From NCBI RefSeq assembly GCF_963259705.1, contig NC_081840.1, positions 4,707,062 through 4,771,061 of the forward strand: DNA of 64,000 bases, in the 5' to 3' direction. The position numbers and the translations under genes were made by a program. A model generated the notes under the pieces. It saw only the letters and a program-made list of their open reading frames with translations, did no database searches and was not told the DNA's origin. The stretch is from Myotis daubentonii (taxonomy: Eukaryota; Chordata; Mammalia; Chiroptera; Vespertilionidae). How positions within the stretch are numbered: the first letter of the stretch is position 1; every line of letters begins with the position of its first letter. Shown in pieces: positions 54,662-64,000 of the stretch.

Positions 54662-55039
54662 TTCTAATCCCTGCTCTGTCCACTGGCAACGGCTGGCTTT
54701 CAGAAAGTATGGCAACATTTTCCTCTTTCTCTAAAAAAATAAAAAACAATTAGTTCTGATATCTCTGTCAGGTGATTGAATGAAAATAGTTGTGTCTTAA
54801 GTGATAGTTTTTTCTCTTATTATGGGAATTACATTTCCAGCACCCGAAGCCAGGCGGGTCTTCTGAAATCCCAGGATCTGGGTCTTTGGGAAGGCAAGGG
54901 CGGTGACTCCAGCTTGCAAATGTGGGATCTCATGTTAATCTAAGAAACGTTCCATTGACAAGAGTTTCGCTGTTACCAGGACCCCAAATCCACATCGTTT
55001 TAAGCCCCTTTGGCAAAATAGGTGCCTCTGTTACAGGCA
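54662..55039. other. Unassigned DNA, no gene seen
   Basis: Mixed-composition sequence without recognisable features. Confidence 0.4.
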
Positions 55040-55200
55040 ATTTGTGCTTCAAGATTTCATCCTGGTCATTACAGCTGCTGCAGCTCATTTAAATATTTTA
55101 ATGAATGATGTTATTGTCTCTGTGCCTGCGGGTCTTTTCAGCAGAGGTTGCAAATTGAAGGAAGGAAAAAAATACAGGAAAAATAGCTCTAAATAAGTCT
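55040..55200. promoter_or_regulatory. Candidate conserved element
   Basis: CATTACAGCTGCTGCAGCTC holds an E-box (CAGCTG) pair and is followed by ATTTAAATATTTTAATGAATG, then AATAGCTCTAAATAAGTC (MEF2-like). E-box plus MEF2-like strings in a non-repeat AT-rich island suggest an enhancer, by inference only. Confidence 0.3.
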
Positions 55201-55929
55201 GTGATCGATCCCGGATGTGTGCGGAGCCCAGGCTGGGCCTCGTGTGCAAGTGAAGGACATACTGTCTCCCCGAGGATGGGTTTCAGCGGCCTGGAAATGC
55301 ATCCATGGGGGACTAGGGCCATCTCCCAAAAGCGTCATCACCGATTGTACCATCCACCAAAACTAAGTGGCCAGCGAGGCAACGGTGACCTGGGAAGAGT
55401 CTGTACCGGAAGTAGCATCACATACCAGTCATGTAAGCACCCAGGGTCAGTGGCCATGTGGGCAGGAGAAAGTGTCCTACTTTTTTGTTGTTGTTGCATC
55501 TTTGTCTTTGGTCTGACAAGAAAATGGACGATGTTAGGTGTGTGGTTAAGGTGGGGGAAAGGTCAATTTCAAATCCAGAAACCTAGGTTAGCACGGAGTC
55601 GGGCTGCGGCACCCTTTCCTCTGGGTGCTGAGCCCAGCCTTGATCTTGCAACCAATCCCAGTCGATCGGCCACTCATCAGTTCCATCCTCAGCGCTCAGC
55701 TGAAGTCTAGCTGTTAACCTGATGGAGACGCACCTGCTCTGCTTCCGTTAGTCTCCCTCCCCACACTCAACACGACACAGAAACCCCAGCGCCTCTCCCT
55801 TCTGCTCATTCCACCAGGAACGCACACCCAGGAAGCAGGGGAGTAGACACCGCTTTTCAGTAAACATTCTCTTTCTTTTCCTCCCTTTCCAATGCCAAAT
55901 GCACAGTAAGAACTTCAGACACCTTCGTG
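55201..55929. other. Unique DNA with a 169-residue open frame, not supported as a gene
   Basis: The plus-strand frame at 55201-55710 has no domain, no Kozak-supported start and no splice structure that I can argue for. It overlaps a minus-strand frame. Confidence 0.4.
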
Positions 55930-56035
55930 TGCAGATGCTATTTTATTGAGTTATACACTTGAAACCTGTACAGTTTTGCAAACCAATGTCATCCCAATAA
56001 AATCAGTTTTAAAAAAACAACAACTACAGAAACAT
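55930..56035 (+). mobile_element. L1 3' UTR tail, sense
   Basis: TTATACACTTGAAACCTGTACAGTTTTGC, then CAATGTCATCCCAATAAAATCAG and an A-rich end. Truncated to the last roughly 100 bases. Confidence 0.7.
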
Positions 56036-56365
56036 TAAAACAGAAGGGCTTCCCACTAAAAAATAACTCTCATTCTGGACCATTCTATCAGGTAGAATCT
56101 TTTAAATAGTGAGGGGATTCTATCTACAACTCCACTCAGAGAGAATGTGGCCCAATGTGAGCACTGCCTGGGGACCGTGGCTTCTGGATTCTTGTACTAA
56201 GCTGGTCCCGGTTCCAACACGTGTGAACAGCTCTGGGTAAAGATTGGATTCCAGGGTTTAAAGATGGGTGTTTCTCAGACAACTTGGATCTGAAACTTGG
56301 GTCTAGACCTGTCCCTAATGTTCTGCTGCAGAAACAGCAGCATGTCCCACCGTGAAGGAACTGCA

Positions 56366-56366
56366 G

Positions 56367-56429
<63 letters not shown>
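56366..56429 (+). repeat. (GGGTGA)n hexanucleotide array
   Basis: About ten perfect GGTGAG/GGGTGA units on the plus strand give ten GGG runs spaced by TGA, which is G-quadruplex-compatible. It resembles a variant telomeric hexamer (GGGTTA with one base changed). Frames crossing it read as Val-Arg or Glu-Gly repeats (+) and Pro-Ser or His-Pro repeats (-), none a gene. Confidence 0.97.
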
Positions 56430-56579
56430 CAGGGTTCCGGGGACACAGCCCATCAGTCTCCAACATGGCCGCCTCCAAGGGGCTCTCAGGAGGAGGTGGC
56501 CTCGGGCATCGTCACTTTCCACACTGACCGTGGGGTCTTATGGTCACGATGAGCACTCACTCACCCTTTGGACCACGCA

Positions 56580-56900
56580 TTCACCATATGTTTATTGAGC
56601 ATTTTCTCTGATCTGGGCAGTAATCTGGGGTCCGGGGATACGGGGATGAGCAAGCAGTCAGGGGTGAGGGAAATAGATGACAAAGGAACACAGAGCAGTA
56701 AACAGCATGGCTGCAGGGAGTGACCACAGTTCCAGAAAATGATGAAGCACCCTAGGGAGCACCCTAAGGCAGCAGTTGTGATTTGGGACACTGGGGACCT
56801 GAAGTCAGTGGGCGCTTCTCTGAGGAAGTGACCACTGAGCAGGTACCAAGTGAGGTGAAGAGGGAGTTGCACACAGATCCAAGCACAGAGGCTCTAGGGA
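56580..56900 (+). repeat. Ancient dispersed repeat, same unnamed family as at 14030
   Basis: TATGTTTATTGAGCATTTTC, GGGGTCCGGGGATACGGGGATGAGC, TCTCTGAGGAAGTGACCACTGAGCAG, then CCAAGCACAGAGGCTC. This is the opening part of the family. Confidence 0.55.
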
Positions 56901-57440
56901 GGGGGCTGGGCATGTAGGGAAAGACCTCGAACCACTGTCACTCGTGTGTGTAATCCCCAGGAAGCCAGCGGGGTGGCAGGTGAGGCGTCATGAACTCTGT
57001 TTCAGAAATCAAGACTCTGGGAGCCACGGCGTTGCTGTAGAGTGTGGTCAACCAAGCCCAGCAGAGGACACAGGTGTGGATATGACTGGGAAGGTGTTTC
57101 CAGGCGTAGCCACGGCACATAGCAGACGAAAGTGGAATCCAACAAAACTGAGGCCAGAGAACGTGACTCCGTGGTCAGCCAAGGGCCAGGCCACGGTTAC
57201 GAACACAGAGACCAAGACCGGCCCACGTGGGAAGGCCGCTTGCCAGGAAGGCTCAGTGCCAGGGAGTCCCTGCGTGGAGGATGCAGATTCTGGGTCCAGG
57301 GTGGGAAAGAGCATTAGGACAGTGTGTGGAGCTTTTCTCCATCCAGGAGCCAGGCTTCCTGAGAGTCGATCTGGGCCCTTCTAAATCTACGTGCCCAGCC
57401 GGTGACATTCAGATACACATGGGATTTATTTGTGAAAATG
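56901..57440. other. GC-rich unique DNA, no gene supported
   Basis: Open frames on both strands up to 146 residues, with no domain recognised. Confidence 0.4.
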
Positions 57441-57521
57441 ACGCTTGAAAAAAACAGGATCAGAGGTCACTGGGAAGGGGAAAGAGGAGCCCAGGGCAGC
57501 TCTCAGATGAAATGCTTGCCA
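57441..57521 (+). repeat. 81-bp direct repeat, copy A
   Basis: It matches 58619-58699 without gaps, 71 of 81 bases identical. Shared strings include GATCAGAGGTCA, AGGGGAAAGA and CTCTCAGATGAAA. Similarity stops at both edges. It is not a transposon I recognise. Confidence 0.9.
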
Positions 57522-58618
57522 CAGTCGTCTGGGTCACGCTGACTCACGGCAGCCACGCCAGGTCGTATCATCGAAGTTTCTGGGGAGAAACGTGTCCAGC
57601 TCTGAATGTATTTTTGGGTCCTCACATCAGAGATGCCTTTCTCGACTGAATTTTTATGGGTGGTACCTAGATCACCTTCTAGCGGGAAGGTCTGATATGT
57701 CTTACGTGTATTTGTCAACTGCCATTCTGGAAAATTCCAGGGCGTGAGTAAGGTGCTGGCCAGTGTGTGAGCCCCACCTATGTCAGAATCCTGCCTCATT
57801 GTCTGCCTTCAATTCTCCTCTAAACAATCGGCAGAGCACAGCCAGACAGGGCGGCTGCTGCCACCGGGAGCCCGGGGCGTGGCGTGGCCAGTGGAGACAT
57901 GGAGAGCCCAGGTGCCAACAAAAGGCGTCTCGCCCACCGCCTACACCCTCGCCATGGCCACCAAGATCCCCTGCCTTGGGGAGCTGGTCTTGAACAATGC
58001 GTGCGGCGTGAGCCCATCATCATTAAAGTTTCCCAGATTTCTGCTTCAGTTATTTTGCTCAAAAAAACATAATCTCTCAGAGGCTCCAATGACGACACCA
58101 CTGTTTACAGAGACTAAATGGCCCCAAACCCTGGGCCTTAGGGGGCAGCTTCTGGGGGAAGAGGCGGGGTGGAAGGCCAGGGGGGAGGCCAGCAAATGCT
58201 CTCTGAGCTGGGAACGTTGGGGCGGGCAGCCTTCCACAGCCAACAGGAGCTTCGCAAGGTTTACTCTGCCACCCTCCGCCCCAGCCATGGCGCCGCCATG
58301 TTCCCTTCCGGCTAATCCCAGACGTGAGCCCATGAAAAGGGTTAGAAATCTCACCCCATCTCCAGGTGTTCTAGCTGCGACAGCACTCTCCTCCTTGAGA
58401 CCTCCCACCAGAAAGATGCATGTTCCCTGCAAGCACTGGCCTCACAGCCAGGCGAGCCCTATATCCTCCAGGTGAGCTGTTCTCACCAGGACTCCTGGGG
58501 ACTGCGCTCCAGAAAGCCCCACGCCTAAAACTCCACAGTGGTGAGGTGCAGGGGGGGCTCCGACAAATCCACTTCCATCTAACAGGCATCCATTGAGGAC
58601 GTTGATGTAGGAAACTCC
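57522..58618. other. GC-rich unique DNA with a 231-residue open frame
   Basis: The plus-strand frame at 57780-58475 is the longest in the window. It has no recognisable domain, signal peptide or repeat structure, and competing minus-strand frames cover the same DNA. I do not call it a gene. Confidence 0.4.
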
Positions 58619-58699
58619 ACGCTTGAAAAACACATGATCAGAGGTCATTGGGGAGGGGAAAGACAAGCCCGGGGAGGCTCTCAGATGAAACGCTTGCCA
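58619..58699 (+). repeat. 81-bp direct repeat, copy B
   Basis: The partner of 57441-57521, same orientation, 1178 bp downstream, about 88 percent identical with no indels. The flanks do not align. Confidence 0.9.
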
Positions 58700-59060
58700 T
58701 CCACCACGTTCTACAACAACTACCAATAACTTCTGAGAAGCTACAAAGTAGTGAGCCTTTCTCAGCTGCTGTCTCATTGGAATCAGCCACACGCCTGTGA
58801 GATTCTAATTATTGGAGTTGTTTGACAGAGGGCACCCAGGCTCAGAGACATCAGGTAACTTGCTCAGAGTCACACTATCATGGAAACAGAAATTGGGCTA
58901 CGAGCCAAGTTCTCAGACTTTCAATCATTCCTTCCTTCCTCCACCCTAGACTCCTGGGGTGGATCTGTAGATGTCAGACTTGGGAGGTTAGTACTGCCTT
59001 TAATTATTACGGAGTTGTTTTTGATTGATTCAGTCCAGTCCCTGTTGGTCTCATCCAGCT
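58700..59060. other. Unassigned DNA, no gene seen
   Basis: A MIR-like 3' scrap is possible at about 58830-58900 (GGCTCAGAGACATCAGGTAACTTGC). Nothing else. Confidence 0.4.
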
Positions 59061-59127
59061 CCTTTTCTTTTCTTTTTTTTTCTTTTCTTTTCTTTTCTTT
59101 CCTTTTCTTTTCTTTTCTTTTCTTTTT
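59061..59127. repeat. (TTTTC)n low-complexity tract
   Basis: About twelve TTTTC units with minor interruptions, directly before an antisense Ves SINE. Confidence 0.95.
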
Positions 59128-59130
59128 TTA

Positions 59131-59329
59131 AGTATGTTTTATTTTCTTACTGATTTCAGAGAGAGGAAGAGAGAAATAGAAACATTAAATAATAAAAGAG
59201 AATCATCAATCAGATGCCTCCTGCACATCCCCTACTGGGGATTGAACCCAAACCAGTCATGTGCCAAGACCAGGTATCAAACCTTGACCTCCTGGTTCAT
59301 GGGTCATCCCTGAGCCAACCAGCCAGGCT
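59131..59329 (-). mobile_element. Ves-type SINE, antisense, diverged
   Basis: The complement landmarks are TACTGATTTCAGAGAGAGG, GCCTCCTGCACATCCCCTACTGGGG, CTTGACCTCCTGGTTCATGGG and the head side TGAGCCAACCAGCCAGGC. It belongs to the same subtype as 22445 and 61750. Confidence 0.88.
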
Positions 59330-59403
59330 CACGTGGCTCATTTTCCATCAGGGTTGTAGCCCTTAAAATTGGCAAACAAAATTATCAGTGTGTGGTGACA
59401 ACA

Positions 59404-59404
<1 letters not shown>

Positions 59405-59446
<42 letters not shown>
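59405..59446. repeat. (CA)n microsatellite
   Basis: Twenty-one uninterrupted CA units. Confidence 0.97.
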
Positions 59447-59449
<3 letters not shown>

Positions 59450-59624
59450 GTTTACCTGTACTAAACACTTGACACAGGCCATTTATTTCCTGTCCACAAT
59501 CCTATGATAAAAACCCACATCATCCTCACTCCACAGAGGCTTAAGGAAATTAAGTGCCTTGTCTGGTCACACACTCATGAGGGTCCAAGAACTTGAGCCC
59601 TGGCTGTTCTGTCCCCAGAGTTCC

Positions 59625-60085
59625 TACACCAGATGATTCATATCTGTGCTCATTTCCTGTGGCTTCCTAACCAAATCCCTCCACAGGGCAACTCTACACA
59701 CCAGAGATGTCTTCTCACAGTTCTGAAGGTGGGGGTCCCACATCAAGGTGTCAACAGGGCCTGGCTCCCTCTGAAGGCTCTGGGGCGGCTCCTTGCTGGC
59801 CTCTTCCAGCTTCTGTGGTCCCAGGTGTTCCTTGGTTTGTGGTCCCAGGAACTTCAATGTTGGCCACCATCATCACGTGACCATCCTCTCTCTGTGCTTG
59901 TCTGTGTCCTAATCTTTTCTTGTAAAGAGGCCCATGATATTGGCTGAGAACCCAACCTAAGTCAGTCTGACCTCCTCTTAACTTGATTACATCTGCCAAA
60001 ACCCTAATTGCACAGGAGGTCACATTCACAGAAACCAGGGTTTGGAACTTGCATAAGTCTCTTGGGAGACCCAATTCCACCCATA
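59625..60085 (-). mobile_element. MLT1-type solitary LTR, antisense
   Basis: On the plus strand: CTCACAGTTCTGAAGGTGGGGGTCC, CATCAAGGTGTCAACAGGGC, GGCTCCCTCTGAAGGCTCTGGGG and TGTTCCTTGGTTTGTGG. Then follow AACTTGATTACATCTGCCAAAACCC, GGTCACATTCACAG and GACCCAATTCCACCCATACA. This is the full complement of a MaLR LTR in order. Confidence 0.85.
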
Positions 60086-60889
60086 CACCACTCATGGTCT
60101 TCCTCCTCTCCCGCCTGCCAGGTGCCCTCTGTCTCATGTGAAGTGAAAGTCATCTTTCTGCCGAGAATCATAAAGTGTTCAAAGCTGCCAGAAGGGCAAA
60201 CTGATGCTTAGGGGGAGGGTCCCAGAGCACCGGGGCTCCAAGCTCCCTTTCAGCCAATCCACCAAGCCTCACCATTTTCCTTTTTCAGAACTTCATGAGT
60301 TTCGTCTTCCAGATTGGGATGTTTTGATGAGAAATGGAATTGAGCATGACTAAGTCTTTACTAAACCTGATTTCTGAAGAGCTTCTATTCTTAAAAGTAA
60401 ATCAAGGATATATTTATTTTGTAAATGAATGAAAAAAGAAAAATCTTACTTTCTCGTGGCATGCATAACCTCCATAGCCCTAAAGGTGGTTGTCTTGCAT
60501 CCAGTGTCTTGTGTGATGAATAGAGTTGTTTTCTATTCTAATTGTTGTTGTTTTTCTTATCTGAGATTCTATTAAAGTCATCATATGGAAAGCCAACATC
60601 CTGATAGAGATGTTGGAAAAAGCATTCACTGTACCCCTTCGTGGCTATTCAAGTATCTGGCATGGATTCATTTGTATGGAATCTCACCATGTGCATAGCC
60701 CCAATGATATTAATATTCAGAGGTGAGTCTCCAAATCTACGTGGCCCAGGCAGAAGCCTGCAGTCCCCAAATAAATTACTTGTGAAAGGCAGTGTCTCGA
60801 TGAAATAGTCAAGTTCAAAATTTCAAATATTCAAGACCTAGGATTCAAATACAAAACCTATTTTGTGTTCTCAATTTTACATACGGACA
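60086..60889. other. AT-rich unique DNA, no gene seen
   Basis: No repeat or gene is recognised. Confidence 0.4.
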
Positions 60890-61060
60890 CAAACTTGTGC
60901 TGCAGCTTGCCTGGCCGTATCTGAAAGTGAGCAGGCACATTGAATCAATCAGCCGCCGTCAGCAGAGAAAACTAATCCCCCGTCCAAAGTCAACTGCAGA
61001 AATCCATAAATAAGAACCAGAGCGACGGAAACCTCAGCTGCACGGCAAAGTCTGTGCGTG
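60890..61060. promoter_or_regulatory. Candidate conserved element
   Basis: GAATCAATCAGCCGCCGTCAGCAG, GAAATCCATAAATAAGAACC and GAAACCTCAGCTGCACGG form a compact non-repeat stretch with MEF2-like and E-box-like strings. Inferred only. Confidence 0.3.
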
Positions 61061-61749
61061 TGCCTTTACAGACCTCACTCCCCGCCCCCCCCTCCAGCTG
61101 GGAGATTTAAGGGTCTTGTTTTAATAGGCAAATATGCACAAACTTGACTTTCACCTGTCTTCGGTTGCAACCAAACATCAGTAGCTTTTCACCAGAGTCA
61201 CCCTTGGGAGCAGAACATTATGTGCAGATAGTGAAAATAGAATTTAAACATCTTGTTGAATCAAGCTTGGCTGTGGGTATGAGCAGGAGGAGGATAAAGC
61301 CTTTTTCCATGGCTATTTGCCTCCTCTTCCTGGAAGCCCTCCAGCTCCCTGCACCTCGGGACATGTGCAAAACCAAAGAAGAAGAGCAAGCGACCTCCAG
61401 CGTGGGAATTCCACTGATCTGAAGAGCCACCTGGTGACTTATTTCACAACTGAGGAGATAGGCGATGGGCATGTCTTGCTCTAGGTCCTTGGGTGGCAAA
61501 GTCCCAACAGCCATTTTCAGGTCCTTTTCCTTCAGAAGATTCCCATCCTCCAAATCTGCATGATTCAGCTCTTTAGGAATCTCAGTCTTGTCAGCACATA
61601 GAACTCATTCTTGAGTCATACTGTGCCCTCTGACTGTCCCGGGCCACCTCTGCCACTTCCAGCACAAGGCACCTGCCTCATCACTCGGCACCTGAGCCCC
61701 GGTGTCTTCACGTTAAAATTGGCTTTGCCCGCCCCTCCCTCCCACCCGC
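61061..61749. other. Unassigned DNA, no gene supported
   Basis: Open frames at 61144-61553 lie on both strands and lack a domain. No repeat is recognised. Confidence 0.4.
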
Positions 61750-61980
61750 CCCCGGCTGGCCAGCAGAGAAAAATCATCCCCAGTCAGTGGTTGAGCGATG
61801 ACCTATGAACCAGGAGGTCACAGTTCCATTCCCGGTCAGGACGCATGCCTGAGTTATGGGCTTGATCCCCAGTGTGGGGTGTGCAAGAGGCAGCTGATCC
61901 ATGATTCTCTTTCATCATTGATGTTTCTATCTCTCTCCGTCTCCCTTCCTCTCTGAAATTAATAAGATATATTTAAAAAA
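61750..61980 (+). mobile_element. Ves-type SINE, sense, altered head
   Basis: CAGTGGTTGAGCGATGACC, CAGGAGGTCACAGTTCCATTCC, CTTGATCCCCAGTGTGGGG, ATCATTGATGTTTCTATC and an AATAAGATATATTT tail are present. The head CCCGGCTGGC is separated from the A box by extra bases, so the exact start is uncertain. Confidence 0.88.
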
Positions 61981-62578
61981 TAACCATAATAAATTAAGAA
62001 ATAAAATAAAATGGGCTTTGCAAGCCCACCTCTGACTACAACAAAGTCTTAGCAAACATAAATGCACTTTATAAGTTGCTGTAAATAGATCACTTCCAAG
62101 CAGCCCAAAGAAGTCATGGGGCCCGTTGCTCTCTGTCCTTCAGGATCTGCTAACCAACGCTTACAGCAATGCCAGTCACACCTGACAGGCACCATCTGCC
62201 CCACTATTTCTTTTTCTGATTTGTGGAGAGTTTGCTTTAATTTTTCTCTTCCTTGTTCCCTGTTTACTCCCCACTGTCCCTTTGCTTATATGGTGGACGC
62301 GGACTTCCGGCGCAAGTCTGAGCCATGAGGCAGGCGAGGCAGAGGCACAGCACAGAGCAGGCTACTGGAGCCGAGGAAGCCCTGGGTCTTAGGCTGGAGG
62401 GTGAGAGGAAGGCAAGGACCTGGCCAAGCACCTCTGATGCCCCCTCCCCATCCCCTGCCCCTCAATCTCCATGCCCTCCTGATGTGCTAAGACGAGTCAT
62501 CAGGCCTTCTTTCTGGATGGAGTTGGAGTGGATGCTGTCCAGGTCAAGGACACGCCTACCTATCACCAACCACCAGAA

Positions 62579-62691
62579 AGAATCATTGATCCTCTGCCTC
62601 CTGCATGCCCCACATGTGCCCTGACCGGGAATCAAACCGTGACCTTCTGGTTCATAGGTCAACGCTCAACAGCTGAGCCATGCCAGCTGGG
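62579..62691 (-). mobile_element. Ves-type SINE, antisense, partial
   Basis: The head half only is present, as a complement: GAATCATTGATCCTCTGCC, GACCGGGAATCAAACCGTGACC, AACGCTCAACAGCTGAGCC, TGCCAGCTGG. The tail half is missing. It is oriented opposite to the copy at 61750, about 600 bp away. Confidence 0.85.
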
Positions 62692-62785
62692 GTGAGACTT
62701 CTTCATCTCCATCTCCTGTTAGTTAAACAGCCCTTGGTCGGCCATCTGCTGAGACCTCTCTGCTCCAGAAACACTTTTGGTTTCA

Positions 62786-62786
<1 letters not shown>

Positions 62787-62822
<36 letters not shown>
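62787..62822. repeat. (AC)n microsatellite
   Basis: Eighteen uninterrupted AC units followed by GCACGCGCG. Confidence 0.97.
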
Positions 62823-62826
<4 letters not shown>

Positions 62827-63009
62827 GCGCGGGCTCACCATATCTATTTTTAACACCGTAGATTCCCTAGCACCTGGGTACATTTTAGGTGGCAGATCAA
62901 TACTGAATGAATGAATGAGTTGCCCCTGTCCCTGGGTCAGACACCTCTTCTGAGGCCCCACAGCCCCCTCTTCTCCCACTTCTGCCCAAGGGGCCAACCA
63001 GTTTACCTG

Positions 63010-63170
63010 ACTGCCTTTTTACCTCGTCTCTCTGGATGAGGAGAGTCTATGGTCCGTTGAAGACAAGGACCATATCTTGTTGGTTTCTCTGTCCTCCGCA
63101 CTCTGCCCAGCAAATGACAAAGACAGAAGCTTGGAATATTTATCAAATAATGAGCGTGAATGTGTACAAG
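63010..63170 (+). repeat. L2 3' end, sense
   Basis: GAAGACAAGGACCATATCTTG, then TCCTCCGCACTCTGCCCAGCAAATGAC and GAAGCTTGGAATATTTATCAAATAATGAG. This is the characteristic L2 3'-end order. Confidence 0.75.
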
Positions 63171-63399
63171 GCCCCAACAAGACTCTTTGTCCCTGTAAGG
63201 TCATCAAACCTTTCGTCTGTGAATGTCTTCAGATGTGTTCCTGGTGTGAGGAGCCCAGCCCCAGCCTGTCACGTGTTCTAGAGCAGGGGGTCCTCCTGGT
63301 GTCCTTATTCCAGAGATGCCCCCATCCGCCCTCCCCCAGCGAGATAGGACCGGCGGAGCTGCAGATAACAGGGCGGCTCCGAGGGCACCCGTGAGCGAT

Positions 63400-63700
63400 G
63401 AGCAGAGGCCCTGCCGCTGGCCTCGGCAGGCGATGCTTTATCTCCAAATATAATGTAATGAGAAGCGATAATAAACACACCACACGGCGAAACAAATCAC
63501 TCCGTCTCCGAACTGCTGTCTCGCTCGCACTGGCTGCTATCAAATCATGAAACACACGTAGCCCTTTTCAACCAAACCGCATTTTTAAAGCTAAGTGAAC
63601 ATTTGTTAAAATGCTAAATGGTGCTCCGAGATGGAGAATGTTAGCATATTCCTCACAACAGTCAACAGCAGCTGCTTCGGAGTCTTCAGGTACATTTTTT
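63400..63700. promoter_or_regulatory. Candidate conserved element
   Basis: GCAGGCGATGCTTTATCTCC, TGTAATGAGAAGCGATAATAAACACACC, GCTGCTATCAAATCATG and TTTAAAGCTAAGTG form a non-repeat stretch with GATA-like and forkhead-like strings next to GC-rich DNA. Inferred only. Confidence 0.3.
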
Positions 63701-64000
63701 TAAAGACAAAGAAGAATGGAAGAAAGAAAAGAATAATAAAAGCTGGAAAGAACTGGGAAAGCTAGTTGTTGTCACCAGACATCCTAACAAGAGCTCAATT
63801 TCAAGTCCCTTTCTAGGATGGAGCCGGGTTCCTTTGTTTCCTGTTTTATGAACATTTTTTAAAAATTAGACCAGCTCACAGCTCCTTTTTCTCTGAAGTC
63901 CCTCAAGTGTCTCTTAGACCAAGTATACAGGGTAATAAGTCATCACTAATTTTTCAAACACAGCCCAATTAGCACCCAATGAGGGGAAATCAAGCCAAAG
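63701..64000. other. Unassigned AT-rich DNA, no gene seen
   Basis: Ordinary AT-rich sequence to the end of the window. Confidence 0.4.

Noticed and set aside
55201..55710. 169-residue plus-strand open frame
   Set aside because: No domain, no supported start, and it lies in unique DNA with competing frames.
56136..56522. His-Pro and Pro-Ser repeat peptides
   Set aside because: Direct translation of the (GGGTGA)n array.
57780..58475. Longest open frame in the window (231 residues, plus strand)
   Set aside because: No recognisable domain, biased towards GC-driven residues, overlapped by minus-strand frames, and no promoter or splice evidence.

Overview
This window looks like nuclear, largely non-coding DNA from a vespertilionid (vesper) bat, an assignment that rests on its repeats. 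It holds tRNA-derived Ves SINEs in both orientations and several HeliBat-type Helitrons (A|TC start, terminal hairpin, CTAG|T end). It also has two SPIN-type hAT miniature transposons, two copies of a second young hAT family and a mariner-type miniature element, beside older mammal-wide L1, L2, MIR and MLT1 repeats. Recent DNA transposons and Helitrons at this density are known among mammals mainly from vesper bats. I found no protein-coding gene, rRNA, tRNA gene or CRISPR array that I can support. The long open frames are short-lived frames inside repeats or GC-rich DNA, with no recognisable domains.

Layout. From 1 to about 27.2 kb the DNA is AT-rich and LINE-dominated. It has sense-strand L1 pieces at about 3.4-11.5 kb, antisense L1 at 15.4-16.7 kb, and a long antisense L1 at about 20.1-25.7 kb that was later hit by two Ves SINEs and a Helitron. 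Helitrons lie at 864, 6304, 11524, 17604, 19924 and 24220. One of them splits an L1 3' UTR at a clean A|T junction. The largest (1.3 kb) carries its own internal minisatellite. A short GC-richer patch at about 13.26-13.34 kb reads like a coding exon on the minus strand.

From about 27.2 kb to the end the DNA is more GC-rich and L1-poor. It is mostly unique sequence with old MIR, L2 and MLT1 remnants, plus young hAT, Helitron and Ves insertions at 32.5, 37.5, 40.8, 41.7, 43.0, 46.6, 54.4, 59.1, 61.8 and 62.6 kb. Scattered AT-rich islands with TAATTA, MEF2-like or RFX-like motifs (29.3, 33.6, 38.4, 47.9, 51.5, 53.4, 55.1, 60.9 and 63.5 kb) are my candidates for conserved regulatory elements. This is a guess from composition and motifs, since no alignment was possible. 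The window is best read as an intergenic or intronic interval.

The points most worth a second look are: the paired SPIN and second-family hAT insertions with a shared target-site pattern; the Helitron-borne CTCF-like motif; the repeat-bearing Helitron; the mariner/Ves nest; the exon-like patch; an 81-bp duplication 1.2 kb apart; a 20-bp perfect palindrome; an RFX X-box; and a (GGGTGA)n tract.
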